Source: Cyanobacteria bacterium FACHB-471
GTDB lineage: Bacteria; Cyanobacteriota; Cyanobacteriia; Elainellales; Elainellaceae
Assembly (NCBI GenBank): GCA_014695345.1
Contig: JACJOC010000049.1
Location: 1-64,000, forward strand
DNA length: 64,000 bases
Reading direction: 5' to 3'
Below, one piece after another: positions 9,270 through 18,772 of the stretch (position 1 is its first letter; each line of letters begins with the position of its first letter). The translations under genes and the position numbers were made by a program. The notes below the pieces were generated by a model. It did not search any database and had not been told where the DNA came from. It saw only the letters and a program-made list of their open reading frames with translations.

Positions 9270-10277
9270 ATGTCTTCTCGTACGATTCAGAGTATTTATA
9301 CAGACGGAGCCTGTTCTGGCAATCCTGGCCCTGGTGGTTGGGCAACGGTAATTTACTTTACTGATGGTTCCATTCACGAATTGGGTGGAGCAGACGCAGC
9401 CACAACGAATAATCGCATGGAGATGCAGGGGGCGATCGCCGCTCTAGAGTTTCTGCTCACCCTCGACCAGACTGAACCGATTCACCTTTACACCGATAGC
9501 GAATATGTCAAAAACGGCATCACCAAGTGGATTCAGGGCTGGAAAAAGAAAGGCTGGAAAACCTCAACCGGCAAACCTGTTCTCAATCAAGATTTGTGGG
9601 AACTGCTCGATGAACTAAATCTGCGGGTGAGAACGCACCTGAATGCTCCGGTGGAATGGCGATATGTGCGAGGACACACAGGCAACGAAGGAAACGAACG
9701 CTGCGATCAGATTGCTCGTGCTTTTTCTCTGGGTAAAAAACCTGTGCTGCGGCAGTTATCTTTTGAGCAACCGATTAGCACAGCACGAACTACCGGAGAT
9801 ATTAAGCAAATTGTGAAGGGAGAAAGGCGATTGCCCCAAACGCTAACGTTAGAGCAAGAATTCTCACAGTCTGATGCTCACTCGGTAAAAAATTCATCAA
9901 CTGATGCAATATTTGATGCAACCGCCACTAATGGGAACATTTCAGAGACGATACAATCCAGTTGCATCTCTGCTGACGCTGTTCCCTTTGACCCAGCTAT
10001 GGTAGATTCTATTCCTCCAGCTACGTCTGATGTTCCCGACCTTCCCCGTGAAGTCAGGGTTGCCCAACTGCGAAACTTGGTAGAAACTTTGCGAATGGCA
10101 GATGAAGTTGCCAGTCAAGGCTATTTGATCACCAGTTCAGAACTGGCTGACCTGATGGACGTTAACGCCAGCGCCGTCACCAGTCGGGGAGACAATTGGG
10201 TTTGGCGAAATTGGGTCGTTTCTAGGGTGCGCCGTGAAGGAAACCAGATTCTTTGGCAGCTAGAGCGAGTGGATTGA
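9270..10277 (+). CDS. rnhA: Ribonuclease HI with extra C-terminal winged-helix-like domain
   Basis: Cleaves RNA in RNA-DNA hybrids. The N-terminal domain (1-155) is complete RNase HI: Asp12 (YTDGACSGNPG), Glu51 (NNRMEMQ), Asp76 (YTDSEYV) and the late Asp in NERCDQIA form the metal-binding tetrad, with the basic handle (KKKGWKTSTG) present. E. coli RNase HI has 155 residues; this protein has 335. A Ser/Thr-rich linker (about 185-260) leads to a C-terminal domain of about 75 residues (LRNLVETLRMADEV, ITSSELADLMDVNASAVTSRG, WVVSRVRREGNQILW) that reads like a helix-turn-helix/winged-helix nucleic-acid-binding module. Its role, perhaps substrate targeting, is inference. Confidence 0.95.
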   Translation: MSSRTIQSIYTDGACSGNPGPGGWATVIYFTDGSIHELGGADAATTNNRMEMQGAIAALEFLLTLDQTEPIHLYTDSEYVKNGITKWIQGWKKKGWKTSTGKPVLNQDLWELLDELNLRVRTHLNAPVEWRYVRGHTGNEGNERCDQIARAFSLGKKPVLRQLSFEQPISTARTTGDIKQIVKGERRLPQTLTLEQEFSQSDAHSVKNSSTDAIFDATATNGNISETIQSSCISADAVPFDPAMVDSIPPATSDVPDLPREVRVAQLRNLVETLRMADEVASQGYLITSSELADLMDVNASAVTSRGDNWVWRNWVVSRVRREGNQILWQLERVD

Positions 10278-10649
10278 GAAGGATGAGGGATGAAGCTAAT
10301 TCATCCTGTCTTGATGGGCTGAAGATGTAAATTTCTTTAAGTAGATAGCATCTACCGTGGGATGAGCAATGCTAAAACTTGCTCAGTAACCATCGCGCTC
10401 TTCTGACTGTATGAGCATCGATCTGTATAAGCATCGATTATTCTGCTTTCCCTGCTCCCTCACTATATTTAGATCTCACTCATTTTTATCTGGCGTTCAA
10501 ACAGCATATCTAGTAGGCTAGTTAATCCAGAGCCATCCCAATATTCTTCATAATGAGCAACATCTGTAACATCTGGTAAAACAACCAGGCGCAGCAGGGC
10601 ATCGTGTCGATTAAATTAGTCGTCTGGCAGTTAGCGGTAGAGGTCTGTC
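10278..10649. other. Intergenic region upstream of dnaA
   Basis: 372 bases between rnhA and dnaA. It contains a direct repeat of AGCATCGAT (near 10411 and 10432) and an A/T-rich stretch, but no clear cluster of DnaA boxes (TTATCCACA-like) was seen, so there is no evidence here for an origin. It presumably holds the dnaA promoter. Confidence 0.6.
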
Positions 10650-12047
10650 GTGGAAATCGTCCCGGAAAATTTTTGGAGTCAAGTGCTAGAGCGGTTAGAA
10701 CTACAGCTAAGCCGCCCTACCTTTGAAACCTGGATCAAGTCTGCTACCGTTGAACAACTCGACGAAAACTGCCTGGTCATTTGCACACCTAATCCCTTTG
10801 CCCGCAACTGGATTCAGAAGTACTACATCAAGACGATGAATGAGGTCGTTCACGAGGTGTTGGGACATCCGGTCGAGATCCACATCAACGTCAGACCAGG
10901 AGGCGAGATGGAGGGGATGGAGGATGTAGATATGCTGTGGCCCCTACCTGTAGAGGTGCCTCCCGTTGAACAGTCTTCTTCCCAGGGAGCCAAGCAAACC
11001 GATTTGAATGTTAAATATGTTTTTTCCCGTTTTGTGGTTGGTTCCAACAACCGCATGGCTCATGCTGCCTCTTTAGCGGTCGCTGAATCCCCTGGCCGCG
11101 AGTTTAATCCGCTGTTTCTTTGCGGCGGGGTTGGTTTGGGTAAAACTCATCTGATGCAGGCGATCGGGCACTATCGCCTGGAGATTGACGATGAATCTCG
11201 AATTTTCTACGTCTCAACGGAGCAGTTTACCAATGACTTGATTGCTGCCATCCGTAAGGACAGTATGCAGAGCTTTCGAGAACACTATCGGGCAGTGGAT
11301 GTGCTGCTGGTAGACGACATCCAGTTCATCGAAGGCAAGGAATACACCCAGGAAGAGTTTTTCCATACCTTTAACACGCTGCACGAGGCGGGTAAGCAGG
11401 TTGTGCTGGCATCCGATCGCCCTCCTAGCCAGATTCCTCGGCTTCAGGAACGGCTCTGTTCTCGCTTCTCAATGGGTTTAATCGCTGACATTCAGCCGCC
11501 TGACCTGGAGACGCGAATGGCGATTCTGCAAAAGAAAGCAGAATACGAAAACATGCGCCTGCCTCGCGAGGTGATTGAATACATCGCCTCCAGCTACACC
11601 TCTAACATCCGAGAATTAGAAGGGGCGCTAATTCGGGCAGTGGCGTATATTTCCATCTCCGGTTTGCCGATGACGGTAGAAAATATCGCTCCGGTGCTAA
11701 ATCCGCCTGTTGATCAAATCGAAGCTTCTCCCGAAGCAGTAATTACGGCAATCTCCGAAACCTTCAAAGTTTCCATCGAAGACCTCAAAAGCACCTCTCG
11801 CCGCCGCGAAATCAGCGTCGCCAGACAAATCGGCATGTACCTGATGCGCCAGCACACCGACTTGAGCTTGCCTAAAGTTGGAGAAGTCTTTGGCGGCAAA
11901 GACCACACAACCGTAATGTATAGCTGCGAAAAAATCGCCCAACTCAAGGACAGCGACCCCGAAATGGCAAGGACGCTGAGACAGCTAAGCGATCGCATCA
12001 ATTTATCTAGCCAAACTCCAAATTTGCCTCGGAAGAAGGGGAAGTAG
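10650..12047 (+). CDS. dnaA: Chromosomal replication initiator DnaA
   Basis: 465 residues starting at GTG 10650. Domain I (1-85, [14 protein letters not shown]...), a short variable linker (86-115), the AAA+ domain with Walker [10 protein letters not shown] (159-167) and Walker B LLVDDIQF (VDD at 221-223), and the C-terminal DNA-binding domain with the DnaA-box signature HTTVMYS (419-425) are all present. dnaN does not follow, which is usual for cyanobacteria, where dnaA is separated from dnaN. In many cyanobacteria DnaA is dispensable or not at an origin. A hairpin terminator follows. Confidence 0.98.
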   Translation: MEIVPENFWSQVLERLELQLSRPTFETWIKSATVEQLDENCLVICTPNPFARNWIQKYYIKTMNEVVHEVLGHPVEIHINVRPGGEMEGMEDVDMLWPLPVEVPPVEQSSSQGAKQTDLNVKYVFSRFVVGSNNRMAHAASLAVAESPGREFNPLFLCGGVGLGKTHLMQAIGHYRLEIDDESRIFYVSTEQFTNDLIAAIRKDSMQSFREHYRAVDVLLVDDIQFIEGKEYTQEEFFHTFNTLHEAGKQVVLASDRPPSQIPRLQERLCSRFSMGLIADIQPPDLETRMAILQKKAEYENMRLPREVIEYIASSYTSNIRELEGALIRAVAYISISGLPMTVENIAPVLNPPVDQIEASPEAVITAISETFKVSIEDLKSTSRRREISVARQIGMYLMRQHTDLSLPKVGEVFGGKDHTTVMYSCEKIAQLKDSDPEMARTLRQLSDRINLSSQTPNLPRKKGK

Positions 12048-12059
12048 GGGATAGGCTTT

Positions 12060-12102
12060 GATTAAAGGTTGGTTTCTTTAAAGCAAGAATCAACCTTTAA
12101 TC
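12060..12102. terminator. Shared terminator between dnaA and the convergent gene
   Basis: 12-bp perfect stem GATTAAAGGTTG (12060-12071) with 12091-12102; inner bases extend it with wobble pairs. It lies between two convergent stops and probably serves both strands. Confidence 0.7.
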
Positions 12103-12108
12103 CCCTAC

Positions 12109-12666
12109 CTACTGTGCTAACAACTGAAAAGACTCCAAAAAAGCCTCGGCTTCCTCGGAGTCTTCGATGTCGCTGCCGTCTGCTGCCTCAACCGCCATCA
12201 CTTGATAGAGGCGTTGGTTTACGACAAAAACTCTGACTTTGCCAGTCAACCCGTCCGCATCCTCATATTCAATTTCTCTGCCGGTGTAACCGTTTAAAGA
12301 GATAGGGCGATCGCCTGTCAAATCAGCTTCCCCATCTTGCAGCAGTCCGCGCCTGATTCCATTCCAAAATCCGTCTGGATTTTCTTGCAATGCTGTATTT
12401 AGCCTTTCCTGGTCTAGCTCTGCATAACCTACGGCGTAAATTCTGCCGTCGTGCTCAACTGAGAACATGTGCAGAAACTCTTGAACCAAGCGTTCTGTTG
12501 GTTGACCGGGCATCGAAACACTGAAACCTCCCGCAGAGGGCGAGAACACCTGCCAGCTTGCTCGAGCAATATGAGCAGTTGGCTCAGCATGGACAGGCTG
12601 CACTGTGGCATGACCCAACAAAAGCACCATCACCGTAAACGAAGGCACCCAAAGTTTTAAGTTCAT
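12109..12666 (-). CDS. Secreted protein of unknown function
   Basis: 185 residues with a signal peptide (MNLKLWVPSFTVMVLLLGHA..., cleavage near VHAEP). The mature part (about 40-185) begins WQVFSPSAGGFSVSMPGQP, a pattern seen in many small exported cyanobacterial proteins, then an alpha/beta region ending FLESFQLLAQ. No catalytic motif is visible. ATG 12666 is chosen; the codon before it (TTG) is in frame. Function unknown. Confidence 0.8.
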   Translation of the reverse strand: MNLKLWVPSFTVMVLLLGHATVQPVHAEPTAHIARASWQVFSPSAGGFSVSMPGQPTERLVQEFLHMFSVEHDGRIYAVGYAELDQERLNTALQENPDGFWNGIRRGLLQDGEADLTGDRPISLNGYTGREIEYEDADGLTGKVRVFVVNQRLYQVMAVEAADGSDIEDSEEAEAFLESFQLLAQ

Positions 12667-12755
12667 CAACGTTTGCTTGAGGGAACTCGAAGATTTTATC
12701 CCAAACGTTTACAAAAATTTGGTATTTCTCGTATCGCTCCTGCTAAAAGGTTGAA

Positions 12756-13682
12756 CTATGATCCCCGGTTTTCTGTAACAGGGCAAAGCCCTCGTCCTTC
12801 AATCTGCTGCAATTCGATACAGTCGCTATACTCTCCAGTCGGTGTGCTAACAGGCTCAAATACTAGTAGAGCTTCACTGCCCGATGCATCTCCATGCCGT
12901 ACTAGCAGATAGCGATCCCAATACTGCAACCCTACTAAGCTGTTGAGGGGATAGGTTGAAAACTCGTTGGGCAAAGAGCGATCGCCAGGCACCTGGACTC
13001 GATAAAGCGCATACCCACCCGGCTGTGGATCGATCACAAAAATTGCAGTTTGCTGGGTTTCGGCGCATTCTGTCAGCAGCACACCGACGGCAATATTGCC
13101 CGTTTCAGGGTCGATGGCAGGTTCTCCCACTACACGCTGACCGTTAAACTCTCGCTGGTCTACAATTTCTGGCCCAGAACAATCCAGCGCATCTAAAACG
13201 TTGATATTCCAGTCCGTAATGTCAATCTCTTGCGCGCTTCCGAACCACTGACCGCGCAAGCGCCTGCCTTCATCTAAAACTTCGATTTGTGATGAAGGGT
13301 TTGGCTCTACCGGATCTGGAGCATTGGGAGCCAGTCCTGTTTGAATGTCAAAACAGTTAAATCCCAGGCTTTGGCTATAGTCGGCGTTGAACGGTCCCAG
13401 AGCAACCGTAAATTGATATTGGCTAAAGCCACGGAATGGCCAACGTGAAGTGGCATCGCAAGTTACTTGATCACAGACACAAGCAAATACTGGAACGTCG
13501 GGATGCTTCTGTTTCCATTCTTGAATAATTAGCGCTAAATCAACGTTTTCACCCCTAGCGTAGCGGGCTGTTGGTGCAAGTTGTGCCTGAGCAGTAGCCC
13601 CAACGAATCCACACAATCCGACACCTAAACATAAAGATAGCCACTGAGCAGAAATATGAGTTCGTCGCAGGTTCATAATCAT
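12756..13682 (-). CDS. Secreted Cys-rich protein of unknown function
   Basis: About 308 residues with a signal peptide (MNLRRTHISAQWLSLCLGVG..., cleavage near AQAQLA). The mature N-terminal part has several cysteines (FACVCDQVTCDATSRWPFRG, FNCFDI), followed by a beta-rich C-terminal region with IDPETGNIAVGVLL and WDRYLLVRHGDASG. Probably exported and disulfide-bonded. Start ATG 13682 or ATG 13676; an AGG upstream fits 13676 better (8 bases). The longer frame reaching 13754 lacks a signal-type start and is rejected. Not assigned to a family. Confidence 0.75.
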   Translation of the reverse strand: MIMNLRRTHISAQWLSLCLGVGLCGFVGATAQAQLAPTARYARGENVDLALIIQEWKQKHPDVPVFACVCDQVTCDATSRWPFRGFSQYQFTVALGPFNADYSQSLGFNCFDIQTGLAPNAPDPVEPNPSSQIEVLDEGRRLRGQWFGSAQEIDITDWNINVLDALDCSGPEIVDQREFNGQRVVGEPAIDPETGNIAVGVLLTECAETQQTAIFVIDPQPGGYALYRVQVPGDRSLPNEFSTYPLNSLVGLQYWDRYLLVRHGDASGSEALLVFEPVSTPTGEYSDCIELQQIEGRGLCPVTENRGS

Positions 13683-13809
13683 GACCTCGCTAAACTTTTT
13701 CCTGATTCTCGCAGCGTACTGCTCTGAGTCCTTTGGCTGAACTGGAGGTATCAATTTTTAACTTTGGCGGAGCGTAGAGTAGGGGCGATCGCTGCTTAAC
13801 TGTATTCTC

Positions 13810-15195
13810 TTAAGGCGATCGCGTCAATTGACCTAGCGCAATTTTACGGCTTTCAAATAGTTCTAAAACGCCGTTTGTTACTGTTCTAACCACATCCGGA
13901 TCGCAGCTTGAGAGGAATTCTTCAGATGAAATATCGTCCCTAAAGAAAGCTTTAGCTTGCTCTACCATCTTTCGCAGTTCTGCAAAGCCAACAGACTTTA
14001 CTACAAAAGTGGCGATCGGTGAATTTTTTACATCATAGGAAGAGTTGAGGCTGCGCCCAACTTCTAATAGCTCCAATACTTCATTTTCCAAAACAGTTGC
14101 AGGTGGTACATGAGCTGAAATGGTGGGAATAAAGTGTTCTAGCTGAGCAGCGGAGTGAGCGGTAGAGGGCAATTCTCCCATCATTGTAGAGATTGGAATG
14201 TCTCGCCCAATTCTGAAAGAAAGCGCTTCAATAATGCCAATTGAAACGAGCTTAGCTCCTAAATAAAGGCGAGCGACTTCAAGATTTTTGCGAGTGCGAT
14301 CGACCAATGCTTGATAGGTCTGATCGTCTGGTTCTCCCTTAAATTGTTGAAATACCAGTTCAGGCTTGAGGAAGCTCATAAAGCCTTCCATCTTCTGGAT
14401 GGAGGTGCGATAGCCCTGCACTGTGTAGGAACTGGCACTTTTGAGGTGATGATTGGTTTCGGGCAGCAGGTTCCAGGTATTGTCTAAAAAATGAGCTGAA
14501 CTGGTAAAAGCAAAGTTTTCAACATCTCGATTGGAAACGCGGACAGCTTGCTTGACAATGGACTGTGTTTTTTCATCCGTCCAACCAAACCCGAAATCTT
14601 GGCTAATGTCCATTAAGCGCTGATATAGAACATCACTAGCGCTCAAGCCTGAAGCAGACCTGGGACGAAAAGGAATGGTTGCTTCGATGCAGGTTAAGAT
14701 TTGAGCAATGATGTCAAGCGGCAACAGGTTTTCTAAAGACTTAGCAGCGATAACAGCGCTCAAAAATTCATTTTGTCCGCCCATTGGCAAAATCTGACCA
14801 GGCACAAAGCCGAAGACAGCGGCAACCAGATCAAAAAGGCGATCGCTTACCAACTCATCTTGATCGCGGATGATCAGCTTGCCCCAATCTTCTTTAACAA
14901 AAGGGGAGATGTAGCTGCTGATGTTGACACTGACCCCCTGATCAACTTGGACATAAACCAGGTCGTGAAATAAAGCTGCCAAAACTTCGATTGCTTCCCC
15001 AGTTGCGCCAACCGTTCCACCCACTTCAAAGATGTGTTCGGGGGTGTGAAAAAAGCGCCAGGGACCTGTCATGGTTTGAATGATCAAATCGGCTGTTCGA
15101 TGCAGACGATGCATCTGCAAATCGCCATGCAACTGCTCAATTGCCCAGACCAAACTATCCAAGCATCGTTTCTTATCTTGATCGAGCTGCATACA
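13810..15195 (-). CDS. HD-domain-like protein, unknown function
   Basis: About 461 residues from ATG 15195, which has GGAG 8 bases upstream. In-frame starts further upstream (ATG 15264, GTG 15321) would add a segment with a CRDC motif. The N-terminal third has WRFFHTPEHIFEV followed by LAALFHDLVYV, the H...HD pattern of metal-dependent phosphohydrolases; a later Asp ligand is not obvious. The rest is mostly helical and unrecognised. No signal peptide or membrane segments. The substrate cannot be predicted. A divergent secreted-protein gene starts 228 bases away. Confidence 0.75.
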   Translation of the reverse strand, partial: CMQLDQDKKRCLDSLVWAIEQLHGDLQMHRLHRTADLIIQTMTGPWRFFHTPEHIFEVGGTVGATGEAIEVLAALFHDLVYVQVDQGVSVNISSYISPFVKEDWGKLIIRDQDELVSDRLFDLVAAVFGFVPGQILPMGGQNEFLSAVIAAKSLENLLPLDIIAQILTCIEATIPFRPRSASGLSASDVLYQRLMDISQDFGFGWTDEKTQSIVKQAVRVSNRDVENFAFTSSAHFLDNTWNLLPETNHHLKSASSYTVQGYRTSIQKMEGFMSFLKPELVFQQFKGEPDDQTYQALVDRTRKNLEVARLYLGAKLVSIGIIEALSFRIGRDIPISTMMGELPSTAHSAAQLEHFIPTISAHVPPATVLENEVLELLEVGRSLNSSYDVKNSPIATFVVKSVGFAELRKMVEQAKAFFRDDISSEEFLSSCDPDVVRTVTNGVLELFESRKIALGQLTRSP

Positions 15196-15423
15196 GTTGC
15201 TCCGATTTCCCTGAGTGCCCTGTAATGAAAATACTAATTCTTTGCTGCAATCTCTGCACGACATCTGTAACGTAACGTTGTTTGTGTGATTTAAATCATC
15301 GCTAGAGCCGTTCTCAATCACCCGTTTTTGAGTTCAAGATCACGATTCAAGCTTGGTTTCAATCACCAGGTAGACCCTTGAAAAGCGAGATAGTCTTGAC
15401 ATTCAGATGCTTCCCCTACCACC

Positions 15424-16041
15424 ATGTCAGACCTATCTCCCTCGAATGCTGCTTCCACAAAGTTTTGCCGCTCCTTTTGGCGCTATTTAGAGAAGCCACT
15501 GACTGGCTTATTGTTAACACTTGCCTTGAGCCTGATGGCAAAGGGATTCCCCATTGTAAAGGCGCATGGGGCTGAAGTGCCAGAAGTAGCCGATCGGTCT
15601 ACATTAGATGTGACAAATATAGTCAGTCGGTCTACTGATTTAGCCCAATTTGAAGCTACAAATCAGCAAACTTTGCCCGATGGAACTTATGTATTTGGGC
15701 AATCTCCAGAAGCTGATCAGGTTGGTTCAACTTACTTGGTGTTTGAAGCAAACGACGAGCAAATTGTTGGAGCGTTTTATATGCCAACTTCTTCGTTTGA
15801 CTGTTTTTATGGTGAGCCAGAGGTTGAGCATTTAGAACTGACGGTGGTGAATAGTGAAGATCAGTCTGAATATGCCCATACAGTAGAGTTGCAACGAGAC
15901 ACCAGTGTTGCAACGGTTGGCAACTCGGCGATCGCCTCTCTCCACCTGACGGGCTACCACCAAATCGACACGGTCAGCCCCAACGATCATAGAATCTTGG
16001 CAGCTTGCAAGGTTGCCCAACAGCAATTAGGACGAAACTAG
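15424..16041 (+). CDS. Exported protein of unknown function
   Basis: 205 residues. A basic N-terminus (about 1-25) precedes a hydrophobic segment (about 26-48: LTGLLLTLALSLMAKGF), a signal peptide or anchor. The mature part is acidic; it contains LPDGTYVFGQSPEADQVGSTYLVFEA, a motif I associate with conserved exported cyanobacterial proteins of unknown role, and two separated cysteines (SFDCFYG, LAACKVAQ) that might pair. ATG 15424 chosen. Divergent from the HD-like gene. No function assigned. Confidence 0.75.
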   Translation: MSDLSPSNAASTKFCRSFWRYLEKPLTGLLLTLALSLMAKGFPIVKAHGAEVPEVADRSTLDVTNIVSRSTDLAQFEATNQQTLPDGTYVFGQSPEADQVGSTYLVFEANDEQIVGAFYMPTSSFDCFYGEPEVEHLELTVVNSEDQSEYAHTVELQRDTSVATVGNSAIASLHLTGYHQIDTVSPNDHRILAACKVAQQQLGRN

Positions 16042-16213
16042 AGTGTGGAGGAGAATGCCTGTGAAGGAACACTTTCCCGTTTAGTGAAAGCAGCCATCTA
16101 CTTGAAATATTTAATTCTTGTTCTGTAAGATCCCTGGGCAGAAGAAAATGGGCAATATACAAGGTGGTGGGTGACACCCCTTAGCCGTTTTACATCTACC
16201 CTGGTGGAGCAAC

Positions 16214-18772
16214 ATGGAAGATTTTTCTGACTCCGCTCAGTTGGGCGCGACTCCTTCTAATTTTGATGACCCTGATCAGCCCTTGAATTCATCTTTGGAT
16301 GAGGGGCTGAGGGCTTTGAAGCAAAAGAATTATGCAGCAGCGATCGCTTCCTTGAAGCCAGCGCTGCAAGCCACTCGCCCGTTAACGGTGCTAAAGGCGC
16401 AAATGGCACTCGTGAAGGCTTATCAGGAAATTGGGCAAGTCGAACAAGCGATCGCGCTTTGCCAAACCCTTTCAACCAGCGCCAATCAGCGCACCCGTTC
16501 GTGGGCAGCCCAAACCCTGTCAGATCTCGCCCAACGTTATCCCCAGGCAGGCTCAGCCCTACGTGAATCCGCTCACTCGCGCCGCGCATCCGTCACCCCA
16601 CAAGAGCCAGCTTCACGCTCGGTAAACTCTAAACTAGACCAGACGGGGTTCGTTCCGCTGGAAAATTCGTCTGAAAGTTCTGATGCAAGTTTGGCAGAAG
16701 CGGATGCGACAGGTTTCGTTCCGCTTAATTCGTCTTCAGCAAATGTTTCGCGCCCATCAATTCCTCGAGCTGAAAATCGTACAGTGATCCAGCCTGTCGA
16801 TGAGGAGGAGATGGATGAAACTGGGACTGGCGAAACTAGTTTAGCGAATCCATTTGTTTTTCCTGCGGATGTAGAAGACTCAGGTGTAACTTCTAGACCT
16901 GAATTACCAACCCAAATTCAGTCGCATACTCAAATTCAGTTGGGCGATCGCCCGCTTCAACCTACTGATCCCCAAAGCGATTCAACTCCTGCTTACTTTC
17001 CAAGGTGGCGACAGGCAGGCAGAGCACAACGGTGGACACCACTGGACACAGTTAAGCAATGGCAACTGTGGTTAGCCCAAATTGGTACGGCGATCGCCCT
17101 ATTTTGGATCATTCGAGCCGTTCTAGAAGTGGCGCATCTAGCGTCCAATGCCGTTTTTTCTACGCTGCGTCTATATCAATTCGTTGTCTATGGCTTTGAC
17201 CCCACCTGGTGGATTATTTACCCACTCATCGCTTTATTTTGTGGCTCTCCCTGGATACTAGACTTTTTGCTGCGGCGATTTTATGGGCTAAAGTCGCTGA
17301 ATCTTTCTCGGTTAGAGAACTACAGCCCGGAATCAGCCAGAGTGTTAAAGCGAATTTGTGGACAGCGACGCTGGACAGTGCCAGCGCTGGGCATCTTGCC
17401 AACCACCGCACCTCTGGCTCTAACCTATGGCTGTCTGCCGCGCAAAGCCCGCATTGTGGTCAGTCAAGGGTTATTAGAACAGCTTGCCGATGACGAAATT
17501 GCAGCAATTTGTGCGGGTGAACTGGCGCACATAGCGCACTGGGACTTCGCCATTTTGTCACTAGTGGCGCTGGTGACTCAGCTTCCTTATCTGCTCTATT
17601 GGCAGGCGGCTCAGTGGGGCGATCGCCAGCAGAACCCTTTCCTGCGCGGTAGTCTGGCGGTCGTTGCGGCTGTTGGCTACTGGCTGTATCGAGCTTTTCG
17701 CTGGGCAGGGCTGTGGCTATCGCGATTGCGGGTTTACTACAGCGATCGCACTGCGGTCGAGATCACCGGAAATCCCAATGGTTTAACCAGAGCGCTGCTC
17801 AAAATTGCCATTAGCACAACCGACGAAATCCGTCGCCAGAGGCAAACTAGCAACCTGATAGAAAGTTTTGAATTGCTCGCGCCTGTAGGCTATCAAACTG
17901 CTTTAAGTCTGGGCAGCATCTATGCTCACGTACCGCTAGAGCCGGTATTGGAATGGGATCGCAGCAATCCCTACCGTAATTGGTTAGCAATTAGTAATGT
18001 TCATCCGCCACTGGGCGATCGCCTTCAACTTTTAACTTTTTATGCTCGTCATTGGCGACTGGAGACAGAACTTGATCTGAATAGCAAGCCCGCCTACATC
18101 TCGTCTCGCTGGTCACAACGATTTGGGCTTCAGGTAGCTCCTTTTTTAGGTGTGCCGTTAGGAATCCTGGTTGCGCTGGCGCTGTGGCTAATTGGTGGTA
18201 TCGCAGACACGATGCAGATTGTCAGTTTGGATTGGCTTTCGGGCGATCGCAGTATCCTTCTAGCGCTAATCCCGATTGGCTTTAGCGTCGGTACCTTCCT
18301 GCGAATCAACTCCTTCTTTCCCGATATCAAGCCCTCCAACCTGAAGGTTGAACCATCACTGCCAGATTTGCTTAAAAATCCTGCGTCTTTGCCCATTGAC
18401 AGTCTACCTGTGCAGCTTCAGGGCAAGTTGTTAGGTCGTCAGGGAATTGGCAATTGGTTGGGGCAAGACCTGATCTTGGACACCCAGACAGGGCTGATCA
18501 AAATTCATCACTGCTCTCAGTTGGGGCAACTGGGTAACCTGCTGCCGCAGTCTCCTCGACCCAACGAGCTAGTCAATCGCTCTGTCACAATTACAGGTTG
18601 GTTTCGTCGAGGTGCAACTCCCTGGATTGATTTGGAACTGCTCCAGACCCAACGAGATCTTGCTGCTGGCAGTATTCGTAAAGTTCAAAGTGCCCATCCA
18701 ATCTGGTCCACCCTTCTAGGCTTTTTGGCTGCAGTGTGCGGAGCCTACCTAATTATTCGAGGTGGCTTCTAA
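16214..18772 (+). CDS. TPR plus M48-like membrane protein lacking zinc ligands
   Basis: 852 residues. The N-terminal part (about 28-110) is TPR-like (ALKQKNYAAAIASLKPAL, AYQEIGQVEQAIALCQTL). An acidic Ser/Thr-rich linker follows, with two repeats of TGFVPL. Membrane segments are predicted near 281-305, 333-355, 445-468, 479-502, 640-662, 681-697 and 832-848. Residues 425-530 match the M48 (HtpX/Ste24) peptidase core, but the HExxH zinc motif reads GELAH (435-439), so the first His is Gly, and the usual RExxAD reads RVYYSD (506-511), so the third ligand Glu is Val507. It is therefore probably not a metalloprotease. Its C-terminal ~120 residues look like a separate beta-rich domain. Its stop overlaps the convergent EamA gene by 4 bases. 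Confidence 0.85.
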   Translation: MEDFSDSAQLGATPSNFDDPDQPLNSSLDEGLRALKQKNYAAAIASLKPALQATRPLTVLKAQMALVKAYQEIGQVEQAIALCQTLSTSANQRTRSWAAQTLSDLAQRYPQAGSALRESAHSRRASVTPQEPASRSVNSKLDQTGFVPLENSSESSDASLAEADATGFVPLNSSSANVSRPSIPRAENRTVIQPVDEEEMDETGTGETSLANPFVFPADVEDSGVTSRPELPTQIQSHTQIQLGDRPLQPTDPQSDSTPAYFPRWRQAGRAQRWTPLDTVKQWQLWLAQIGTAIALFWIIRAVLEVAHLASNAVFSTLRLYQFVVYGFDPTWWIIYPLIALFCGSPWILDFLLRRFYGLKSLNLSRLENYSPESARVLKRICGQRRWTVPALGILPTTAPLALTYGCLPRKARIVVSQGLLEQLADDEIAAICAGELAHIAHWDFAILSLVALVTQLPYLLYWQAAQWGDRQQNPFLRGSLAVVAAVGYWLYRAFRWAGLWLSRLRVYYSDRTAVEITGNPNGLTRALLKIAISTTDEIRRQRQTSNLIESFELLAPVGYQTALSLGSIYAHVPLEPVLEWDRSNPYRNWLAISNVHPPLGDRLQLLTFYARHWRLETELDLNSKPAYISSRWSQRFGLQVAPFLGVPLGILVALALWLIGGIADTMQIVSLDWLSGDRSILLALIPIGFSVGTFLRINSFFPDIKPSNLKVEPSLPDLLKNPASLPIDSLPVQLQGKLLGRQGIGNWLGQDLILDTQTGLIKIHHCSQLGQLGNLLPQSPRPNELVNRSVTITGWFRRGATPWIDLELLQTQRDLAAGSIRKVQSAHPIWSTLLGFLAAVCGAYLIIRGGF

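Noticed and set aside
10278-10649. Origin of replication before dnaA
   Set aside because: No cluster of DnaA boxes seen; dnaA in cyanobacteria is often not at the origin.
13683-13754. Upstream extension of the Cys-rich secreted protein
   Set aside because: It would place 24 non-hydrophobic residues before a clear signal peptide; ATG 13682/13676 fits better.
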